Below, piece by piece: positions 1 through 5,461 of a stretch of 7,586 nucleotides of DNA (positions are counted from its first letter, which is position 1; every line of letters begins with the position of its first letter). The notes beneath the pieces were generated by a model that worked only from the letters and a program-made list of their open reading frames with translations, did no database searches and had not been told where the DNA came from. The translations under genes and the position numbers were made by a program. The DNA is taken from assembly GCA_900554455.1 (NCBI GenBank), contig USHT01000044.1, forward strand, positions 1 through 7,586, given 5' to 3'. Source of the DNA: an uncultured Collinsella sp. GTDB taxonomy: Bacteria; Actinomycetota; Coriobacteriia; Coriobacteriales; Coriobacteriaceae.

Positions 1-28
1 CCCGCGTACGTGCCATCTGAGTAACCGA

Positions 29-36
29 GGGGAGGG
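29..36 (+). promoter_or_regulatory. Ribosome binding site of mraZ
   Basis: A purine-rich GGGGAGGG tract lies 5 to 6 nt before the ATG at 42 and is a strong Shine-Dalgarno match. It favours the ATG at 42 over the in-frame ATG at 48. Only 41 nt of leader are visible, and I see neither a clear promoter nor repeated TGGGN boxes of the kind bound by MraZ in other bacteria. The operon promoter probably lies to the left of the window. Confidence 0.75.
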
Positions 37-41
37 CGCAC

Positions 42-476
42 ATGGGAATGACTGGTGCATACGAGCGCAATCTCGATGCAAAAGGTCGTCTGTCCCTGCC
101 TGCACCCCTTCGCGAGGAGCTTGGAGAGCACGTTCGCGTGTTCAAAGCCCTGGATGTCGATGCTCTGTACGTGTTCTCTGCCGAGGCCTTCGATAAGTGG
201 GTCGAAGGACTCTTCGCGGGTCGTGAGGGCCACGAGGGTTTTAACCCGCGTGACATTAACGACCAGAAGCTCATGAGGGCGATCAACAAGCGCACCACGT
301 CGATGGACGTGGACAGCGCCGGTCGTATCGGTCTTTCCGAGCCTCTCCGCAAGCAGGCGAACCTCGACCGCGAGGTCACGGTTGTGGGCAACTACGACCA
401 CCTTGAGGTTTGGGATCGCGCCGCGGCCGATGAGGACGATGACGATGAGGCCCTGCTGGACCTCTTCTTCTCGTAA
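42..476 (+). CDS. mraZ: MraZ, dcw cluster transcriptional regulator
   Basis: A 144-residue protein of usual MraZ length. In other bacteria this family forms a ring-shaped DNA-binding oligomer that controls its own dcw operon. Two SpoVT-AbrB-type half domains are visible. The first, about residues 7-50, carries DAKGRLSLPAPLRE at 12-25. The second, about 83-126, carries DSAGRIGLSEPLRK at 91-104 and ends in YDHLEVWD. Both keep the D-x-x-G-R core. The C-terminus is a short acidic tail (residues 130-136 are all D or E) followed by ALLDLFFS. The start at 42 has a strong ribosome binding site. It is the first gene of the visible cluster, 20 nt before rsmH, which is the classic mraZ-mraW pairing. The family call is near certain. 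Autoregulation here is inferred from the family and not seen in the DNA. Confidence 0.96.
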   Translation: MGMTGAYERNLDAKGRLSLPAPLREELGEHVRVFKALDVDALYVFSAEAFDKWVEGLFAGREGHEGFNPRDINDQKLMRAINKRTTSMDVDSAGRIGLSEPLRKQANLDREVTVVGNYDHLEVWDRAAADEDDDDEALLDLFFS

Positions 477-496
477 GGGCAAGGCACGGGTAACGG

Positions 497-1462
497 ATGG
501 AGCGTGGGATCTTGACACAAGAATATCGGCATGAACCTGTCATGCTCGGCGAAGTGCTTGAGTCGCTGCGGCTAAAGAGCGGCTCCGTTGTCTGCGATTG
601 CACCCTTGGCGGTGCCGGCCATTCGGTAAAGATGGCCGCGCAGGTGGGGGAGACGGGCCTTTTGCTCGGCGTCGATCAGGACGACATGGCCCTCGAGGCC
701 GCTGGCGCCCGTCTGGACCGCGAGGTTCCCGGCGTTCCGCACCAGCTGCTGAAGGGCAACTTCGGCGACTTGGACGAGCTACTTTGCTCGGCCGAGGTGC
801 CCGGGGTCGATGGCTTCCTGTTCGATTTGGGCGTTTCGTCGCCGCAACTCGATATCCCTGGCAGGGGCTTTTCGTATAACGAGGACGCCCCATTGGACAT
901 GCGGATGGATCCGGGTAATAACACCTTAAACGCAGCTGAGGTCATCAACACCTATAACGAACACGACCTCGCCCGGATTCTACGCGTCTACGGCGAAGAG
1001 AAGTTCGCCTCGCAGATCGCGCGCGAGATCGCGCGCCGCCGCGAGCAAGAACCGATCGAAACCACCGGCCAATTTGTCGAGATCATCAAGGCGGGTATCC
1101 CGGCTGCCGCTCGTCGGCATGGCGGACACCCGGCCAAGAAAAGTTTCCAGGCCATTCGCATCGAGGTCAATCACGAGCTCGATGTGCTCGAACGAGGGCT
1201 TGATGCCGCCACCAGGTGGCTCAACCCGGGCGGACGTATCTGCGTCATCTCGTATCACTCGCTCGAGGACCGTATCGTAAAGAACCACTTTAAGGAGATG
1301 AGCCAGGGGTGCACGTGTCCGCCGGAGATTCCGGTGTGCGTGTGCGGCAACGTGCCGATACTCAAGGTCATCACCCGCAAACCCTTGGTTGCCCAGCCTG
1401 ATGAGGTTGAGCGCAACCCTCGGGCGAGATCAGCCAAAATTCGCGTGGCGCAGCGTCTGTAG
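497..1462 (+). CDS. rsmH: RsmH, 16S rRNA (cytosine(1402)-N4)-methyltransferase
   Basis: A SAM-dependent enzyme that methylates N4 of C1402 in the 16S rRNA decoding region (formerly MraW). From the ATG at 497 it has 321 residues, close to the family norm. Visible motifs, in order: HEPVMLGEVLESL at 12-24, SAM motif I DCTLGGAGHS at 34-43, GVDQD at 58-62, FDLGVSSPQLD at 109-119, RGFSYNEDAPLDMRMD at 123-138, HPAKKSFQAIRIEVNHEL at 211-228, ISYHSLEDRIVK at 251-262 and NPRARSAKIR at 307-316. A short segment with Cys at 272, 274, 281 and 283 is like that in Firmicutes RsmH. The start is uncertain. An in-frame TTG at 512 (residue 6) has GGAG 9 nt upstream and gives an N-terminus (M-TQEYRHEPVML) that fits the family better. 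The ATG at 497 has only a weak AAGG 12 nt upstream. Confidence 0.97.
   Translation: MERGILTQEYRHEPVMLGEVLESLRLKSGSVVCDCTLGGAGHSVKMAAQVGETGLLLGVDQDDMALEAAGARLDREVPGVPHQLLKGNFGDLDELLCSAEVPGVDGFLFDLGVSSPQLDIPGRGFSYNEDAPLDMRMDPGNNTLNAAEVINTYNEHDLARILRVYGEEKFASQIAREIARRREQEPIETTGQFVEIIKAGIPAAARRHGGHPAKKSFQAIRIEVNHELDVLERGLDAATRWLNPGGRICVISYHSLEDRIVKNHFKEMSQGCTCPPEIPVCVCGNVPILKVITRKPLVAQPDEVERNPRARSAKIRVAQRL
499..502 (+). promoter_or_regulatory. Candidate ribosome binding site for a TTG start of rsmH at 512
   Basis: GGAG sits 9 nt before the in-frame TTG at 512. The upstream ATG at 497 lacks a well-spaced site, with AAGG at 481-484 lying 12 nt away. This makes the TTG a credible true start and would shorten RsmH by five residues to 316. 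Confidence 0.45.
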
Positions 1463-1537
1463 GCGCGACCGCGCGATATTGGACCTCCCGCTCGCACCAT
1501 AAACGAAGCTTAAACACACTACCAACGTACTCGGGAT

Positions 1538-1543
1538 GGGAGG
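1538..1543 (+). promoter_or_regulatory. Ribosome binding site of the ftsL-like gene
   Basis: GGGAGG lies 9 nt before the ATG at 1553. It supports that start and shows that the gene can be translated independently of rsmH, 90 nt upstream. Confidence 0.7.
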
Positions 1544-1552
1544 CGGCATATC

Positions 1553-2023
1553 ATGGGCTACAACACTTCAAGCGCAGCACTCGCCTATGATATGAACGCC
1601 ATGCCCGCCTATCGTGAGACGCCGCAGGCCCCCGTTGCTCCCCGTGAGCAGCGCACGCCGCGCTTTGATGTCTACACGGGCGCGGGCCGTCAGGCAAACC
1701 AGGCGGTAAGCCCGGTTTTCATGAGCGTTCTTAAAACGTTTTGCATCATTGCGGTTATCTTCATGACGATTGGCGTCGCCCGCGTGGCGCTCGCCGGCGT
1801 TACGGCCCAGGTGCTCAACAGCAACGCCGAGCTTACCAACACGCTCGAAAAAGCGACCGATGAGAGCTCCGACCTGGAGGTCATGCATTCGGTCTATGGC
1901 GCCGACACGCGCATTCGCGACCTTGCGGGCGCTTATGGCATGGTGGAGCCCAGCGAGAGCGTTACACTTGACTTTTCGCAGGATGCAGCCGCGGGCGCCA
2001 ACGCGACCGCGACCGCTCAGTAG
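1553..2023 (+). CDS. ftsL: FtsL-like cell division protein
   Basis: A 156-residue bitopic membrane protein with the FtsL/DivIC plan. A polar N-terminal cytoplasmic tail (1-55) has a Pro-rich patch near 24-36. One hydrophobic segment spans about 57-82 and includes FCIIAVIFMTIGVARVALAG. A heptad-like helical stretch follows at about 83-113, then a short motif IRDLAGAYGMVEP at 121-133 that resembles the C-terminal 'A..lGM..P' signature of FtsL. The end (144-156) is Ala/Thr-rich and probably disordered. FtsL proteins pair with FtsB/DivIC and activate FtsW-FtsI during septal synthesis; that role is inferred from the family. Sequence conservation in FtsL is weak, so the call rests on topology, the short motif and position between rsmH and ftsI. 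It is longer than typical FtsL (about 100-120 residues), mostly because of the N-terminal tail. Confidence 0.82.
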   Translation: MGYNTSSAALAYDMNAMPAYRETPQAPVAPREQRTPRFDVYTGAGRQANQAVSPVFMSVLKTFCIIAVIFMTIGVARVALAGVTAQVLNSNAELTNTLEKATDESSDLEVMHSVYGADTRIRDLAGAYGMVEPSESVTLDFSQDAAAGANATATAQ

Positions 2024-2040
2024 CAAGACGGTAGCTGAGT

Positions 2041-3906
2041 ATGACAAATGACTATCGCCGCGGTTCCGATGGGGGCCGCGGTTCTGGACGTCCCTCGTCG
2101 CGGGGACGTTCTGGTTATCAAGGAACGGGTCGGCAATCTTACAACGCCGGGCGGTCCCGTGGCAACGACCCGGCGTCGCGACTTCGCGGCTCGGGCGGCC
2201 CTCAAGTGCATAACACCAGGTCGCGCAAGAGTTCGTCGACCGAATGGCTCACAGGCACGCCTCTGCCTCGCCGCAAAGCCGTCATGGGATTCATTGGGCT
2301 TGGCTTGGGCTTGGGCGTCTTTCGCCTTGCTGACTATCAGGTTGTCGAAGCCGATAAACTGCGCGAGCGTGCCGATGCGCGTCGCCTGCTTGCGCAGACC
2401 CTCTATGCCAAACGCGGCACCGTCTACGACCGCAATGGTAACGTGCTGGCGTCGTCGGTCGAATGTCGCAACATCGCCGTGAACCCGCAGCTTGTCGAGG
2501 ATGTTGACAAGACGGTGTCGGCGCTGGTCAAGGCAACTGGAATCGATAAAAAGACCTGCCGCAAGCTCGTTGAGTCCGATGGAACCTGGGTGTATATCAA
2601 GCGCCAGGTGGACGAAGACGATGTTGCGGCGCTGGAGAAGAAGAACCTGCCCGGCGTGCTTTTTGAGCAGGCCATGAAGCGCGTATATCCATACGGCAAT
2701 CTGGCATCGCAGGTGCTGGGTGTAGTGAATGTAGACAACGACGGCTTGACGGGTCTCGAAAAGCAATACAACAAGCTTCTGACCGGCACGAACGGTTCTC
2801 TCGTACGCGAGCGCGCGAGGGACGGCAGCTATATCGCGGGCGGTGCCTATAAAAAGGTGGCTGCGGTCGACGGCGTTGATATCGTGACGACGCTCGACGT
2901 CAATATCCAGCGTGCGGCCGAGGATGCCCTGGCAGAGGCAGTTGAGAAGACTAAGGCCAAGAACGGCTCGGCGCTGGTCACCGATCCTACGACAGGCGAG
3001 ATTTTGGCAGCCTGCTCGTACCCGACCTACGACCAGACCGATCTGGAGAATGCCAAGACCGAGGATATGAATCTGCGCCTGGTCACCGACGCCTACGAGC
3101 CCGGCTCGGTCTTTAAGACGCTCGTGGCGGGCGCCGGCTTCGACTTGGGCGTCGTGCGATCGAGTACGTCGTTTGAGGTGCCGGCGAGCATCAAGGTGGG
3201 CGACGATACCGTCACCGATGCCGACAAGCGCGACTATGACATGACCATGGATGTGCGCGAGATGATGCGCCGTTCGTCCAACGTGGGCTTTGTCCTAGTG
3301 GGGCGCAAGATCGGTGCCGACGACTTTGCCGCCTATGTGGACAAGTGGGGCATCGGTCACAGCTCGGGTGTCGATTTTCCGGGAGAGAGCCTGGGTATCG
3401 TCAAGGAGCGTGACCAGTATGACGGCGCCACGCTGGGCTCGATGAGCTTTGGACAGGCACTGTCCGTCTCGCCAATTGAGATCGCACGTGCCGTGGGCGG
3501 CATCGCCAACGGCGGCGTGATGATGACCCCGCACTTCTATAAGTCCAGCAAAGGCGACGAGAAGGACTGGGGCGAAGGCGAGCGCGCGATTTCTGAGGAT
3601 GCCGCATCCCAGGTGACATCGTGCATGCAGACGGTCGTGTCCGAGGGAACGGGCGTTGGCGGCGCGGTTGACGGCTATGACGTGGCGGGTAAGACCGGTA
3701 CGGCCGAACGTGCCGACGAGAACGGCGGCTACCTCAAGGAGAACTACATGTCGTCCTTTATGGGCTTTGCACCGGCACAATCGCCCAAGGTGCTGTGCTA
3801 TATCACGCTCGACGGAACGCCGAGCGGCTCGGATGCCGCTGCGGTGCCGTTCCAGTCCATTATGGCCAACGCGCTCGACGTGCTGGGTATCCCGCACACG
3901 AAGTAG
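2041..3906 (+). CDS. ftsI: FtsI-type class B penicillin-binding protein (septal transpeptidase)
   Basis: A 621-residue monofunctional D,D-transpeptidase that crosslinks peptidoglycan on the outer face of the membrane, with FtsW as its expected glycosyltransferase partner. A basic RG/S-rich cytoplasmic tail covers 6-66, and a single membrane anchor lies at about 80-97. The pedestal region begins with KRGTVYDRNGNVLA at 124-137 and includes GLTGLEKQYNKLLTG at 235-249. The transpeptidase domain runs from about 308 to 616. Active-site motifs are complete: SxxK as S356-V-F-K359, SxN as S412-S-N414, and KTG at 551-553 followed by TAE. The chain ends about 70 residues after KTG with no PASTA repeats. 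The ATG at 2041 is the first possible start, since an in-frame TAG lies at 2032-2034. Its ribosome binding site is poor, so coupling to ftsL, 17 nt upstream, is likely. The exact subclass (FtsI rather than an elongation PBP2) is inferred from the dcw location. Confidence 0.95.
   Translation: MTNDYRRGSDGGRGSGRPSSRGRSGYQGTGRQSYNAGRSRGNDPASRLRGSGGPQVHNTRSRKSSSTEWLTGTPLPRRKAVMGFIGLGLGLGVFRLADYQVVEADKLRERADARRLLAQTLYAKRGTVYDRNGNVLASSVECRNIAVNPQLVEDVDKTVSALVKATGIDKKTCRKLVESDGTWVYIKRQVDEDDVAALEKKNLPGVLFEQAMKRVYPYGNLASQVLGVVNVDNDGLTGLEKQYNKLLTGTNGSLVRERARDGSYIAGGAYKKVAAVDGVDIVTTLDVNIQRAAEDALAEAVEKTKAKNGSALVTDPTTGEILAACSYPTYDQTDLENAKTEDMNLRLVTDAYEPGSVFKTLVAGAGFDLGVVRSSTSFEVPASIKVGDDTVTDADKRDYDMTMDVREMMRRSSNVGFVLVGRKIGADDFAAYVDKWGIGHSSGVDFPGESLGIVKERDQYDGATLGSMSFGQALSVSPIEIARAVGGIANGGVMMTPHFYKSSKGDEKDWGEGERAISEDAASQVTSCMQTVVSEGTGVGGAVDGYDVAGKTGTAERADENGGYLKENYMSSFMGFAPAQSPKVLCYITLDGTPSGSDAAAVPFQSIMANALDVLGIPHTK
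2057..2114 (+). repeat. Short direct repeats and a stem-loop within the 5' end of ftsI
   Basis: GCCGCGGTTC occurs at 2057-2066 and again at 2075-2084, and GTTCTGG at 2081-2087 and 2108-2114. The bases at 2086-2094 can pair with 2103-2111 (eight Watson-Crick pairs plus one G-U) around an 8-nt interval, whose outer bases T2095 and G2102 may add a wobble pair. The two palindromic CCGCGG copies (2058-2063 and 2076-2081) can also pair with each other. The segment encodes the start of the Arg/Gly/Ser-rich tail, so codon constraint alone may explain it. Confidence 0.5.
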
Positions 3907-4033
3907 GGGGTTACAATCTTTGGGGCGTGGTTTGTTGTCCCATATGAGGGGTGTTCACATGCCCTGCACCACGCATGCGCGGCGCTGGGATACAATACGC
4001 CGATAGCATTATTAGGTTTACAGGGGAGCTGCA
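3907..4033 (+). promoter_or_regulatory. murF leader, with candidate internal promoter
   Basis: This 127-nt gap is the longest non-coding stretch in the window. Two TACAAT hexamers, resembling the -10 element, lie at 3912-3917 and 3991-3996. The second would start transcription near 4003, about 31 nt before the murF ATG. Neither has a recognisable TTGACA-like -35 at 16-18 nt. GCGTGGT at 3925-3931 and ACCACGC at 3968-3974 form a 7-bp inverted repeat around 36 nt, which could occur by chance. No run of T follows a stable stem, so there is no convincing terminator. The position matches the slot of murE in many dcw clusters, but I see no murE remnant. Confidence 0.35.
4022..4028 (+). promoter_or_regulatory. 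Ribosome binding site of murF
   Basis: AGGGGAG lies 5 nt before the ATG at 4034, a strong and well-placed Shine-Dalgarno. It suggests independent, efficient initiation after the 127-nt gap. Confidence 0.75.
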
Positions 4034-5458
4034 ATGATAGAGATCGCCGTCAACAACCTCGCGGCCGCAACAGGGGCCCGAACCGTGACGGGAGAAGCCG
4101 ATCGGGTATGCCGCGGGTGCGTTATCGACTCGCGCCAGGTCGAGGAAGGGACGATTTTCGTCGCCTTTCCCGGTGAAAACGTCGACGGCAATGATTTTGC
4201 TTCCCGTGCCGTCCAGTCGGGTGCCGGCGCCGTCGTGATGACGCGTGAGCCCGAGGCCGAGCTGGTCTCGCTGGCGCAGGACAAGGGGTGCGCCATCCTG
4301 CTGACCGATGATCCCGAGGAGTTTCTGCTGCGTTTGGCGCACACGTATCGCCTGGAGCTTGGCTGCCTGGTCGTTGGCATTACCGGTTCCATCGGCAAGA
4401 CGACGACCAAGGACGTGCTCGCCGCCGTGCTCGCCAAGCGCTATCGTGTCTGGGCCACCAAGGGCAATTTCAATAACCTGATCGGCATGCCGCTCACGGT
4501 GCTTTCCGCTCCGGCCGATACCGAGGTCCTGGTGCTCGAGATGGGCATGAACCATTTCCACGAGATTGAGCGCCTGTCCAAGTCCGCCAATCCCAACCTT
4601 GCCATCGTGAGCAAGATTGGTACCTCTCACATCGGCATTTTGGGCAGCCGCGAGAACATCGCCCGCGCTAAGGCTGAGATTGTCCAGGGTATGTGCGCCG
4701 CCGGCGACTTCTTGCCGCTGCTGGTTTTGGGCGGTGAGGACGACTTTACGCCGTTCATTCGCGATACGTTCGCCCAGCCTGCTGGTATCGACGTTATGCT
4801 GGCCGGCGTCTCGGACGACGATGAGGTCCGTGCCCGCGACATTCGTGTTGATGACGAGGGACGTCCGGTCTTTACGCTCGATTTTGGCCAGGGTGAGACG
4901 ATCGATACCATGCTTGCCATCCCCGGCGTGCAGTCCGTTCCTAATGCCGTTAAGGCCGCCGCGGTTTCCTATCGCCTGGGCGTGACGCCCGAGCAGATCG
5001 ATGCTGCTTTTAGGGGCCTCACGATCACCGGTCACCGCCAGGAGATCAAGCGCGCCAAGAGCGGTGCCCGCGTCATCGACGATTCCTATAACGCCAGTGC
5101 CGAATCCATGGCTGCTGGCCTCGATCTACTGTGCTCGCTTTCGTGCACGGGGTCTCGCATGGCGATCCTGGGCGAGATGGGCGAGATGGGCGATGAGGCT
5201 CCTCGCATGCATGAGCTCGTGGGCGCCTATGCCGCCGCCAAGAAGCTCGACATGCTGGCGTGCGTGGGTGGTGAGCTGGCCCAGCTTATGGCCGATGCCG
5301 CGCGCATGATGGGCATGGACGAGGACCGCATCCAGGTGTTCTCCGATTATCAGCAGGTGCTCGACCGCATGGGCGGCGCGCTTGAAAAACATGATGTTGT
5401 ACTGGTCAAGGGTTCCCGCTTTGTTGAGCTCGACCGCTTTGTGGAAGGTGTGTGCTAG
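4034..5458 (+). CDS. murF: MurF, UDP-MurNAc-tripeptide--D-alanyl-D-alanine ligase
   Basis: A cytoplasmic ATP-dependent ligase that adds D-Ala-D-Ala to the UDP-MurNAc-tripeptide, completing the pentapeptide precursor. It has 474 residues, the usual length. The N-terminal uridine-binding domain shows VIDSRQVEEGTIFVAFPG at 30-47. The central ATPase domain has the P-loop GITGSIGKTTTKD at 115-127, then GNFNNLIGMPLT at 144-155, EMGMNH at 169-174 and HIGILGSRENIARAKAEI at 199-216. The C-terminal domain has DDSYNAS at 349-355, LGEMGEMGDE at 379-388 and VLVKGSR at 456-462. GNFNN..G.PLT and EMGMNH separate MurF from MurE. The gene follows a 127-nt gap after ftsI and stops 3 nt before mraY. MurE, which makes the tripeptide substrate, is not in the window and must be encoded elsewhere. 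Confidence 0.96.
   Translation: MIEIAVNNLAAATGARTVTGEADRVCRGCVIDSRQVEEGTIFVAFPGENVDGNDFASRAVQSGAGAVVMTREPEAELVSLAQDKGCAILLTDDPEEFLLRLAHTYRLELGCLVVGITGSIGKTTTKDVLAAVLAKRYRVWATKGNFNNLIGMPLTVLSAPADTEVLVLEMGMNHFHEIERLSKSANPNLAIVSKIGTSHIGILGSRENIARAKAEIVQGMCAAGDFLPLLVLGGEDDFTPFIRDTFAQPAGIDVMLAGVSDDDEVRARDIRVDDEGRPVFTLDFGQGETIDTMLAIPGVQSVPNAVKAAAVSYRLGVTPEQIDAAFRGLTITGHRQEIKRAKSGARVIDDSYNASAESMAAGLDLLCSLSCTGSRMAILGEMGEMGDEAPRMHELVGAYAAAKKLDMLACVGGELAQLMADAARMMGMDEDRIQVFSDYQQVLDRMGGALEKHDVVLVKGSRFVELDRFVEGVC
5443..5448 (+). promoter_or_regulatory. Candidate ribosome binding site of mraY inside the end of murF
   Basis: GGAAGG is 13 nt before the mraY ATG at 5462, a rather long spacing, and lies in the last codons of murF. 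Because murF stops only 3 nt before mraY, translational coupling probably does much of the work. Confidence 0.4.
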
Positions 5459-5461
5459 CCC

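Noticed and set aside
1015..1036. Direct repeat GATCGCGCGC in rsmH (1015-1024 and 1027-1036)
   Set aside because: It encodes the repeated amino acids IAREIARR in a conserved helix, so protein and GC content explain it.
1463..1480. GCGC-GACC-GCGC stem just after the rsmH stop as a terminator
   Set aside because: Only four pairs and no T run. Likely chance in GC-rich DNA.
2048..2482. 144-codon plus-strand frame overlapping the ftsI 5' end
   Set aside because: It overlaps the RG-rich tail, pedestal start and membrane anchor in another frame, has no ribosome binding site worth noting, and its product is Arg-rich without a recognisable motif.
2017..2766. 249-codon minus-strand open frame over the start of ftsI, and a similar 200-codon frame at 3295-3897
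   Set aside because: Both share codon boundaries with ftsI and have shadow-type composition.
3921..3974. Possible terminator after ftsI
   Set aside because: The only stem is 7 bp around a 36-nt loop, and no T tract follows. It does not look like an intrinsic terminator.
3911..5035. 374-codon minus-strand open frame over murF
   Set aside because: Again codon-aligned with murF and explained by sense codon bias. No recognisable domain.
4034..5458. murF considered as murE
   Set aside because: The motifs GNFNNLIGMPLT, EMGMNH and DDSYNAS are those of MurF, and no MurE-type diamino acid recognition motif is visible.
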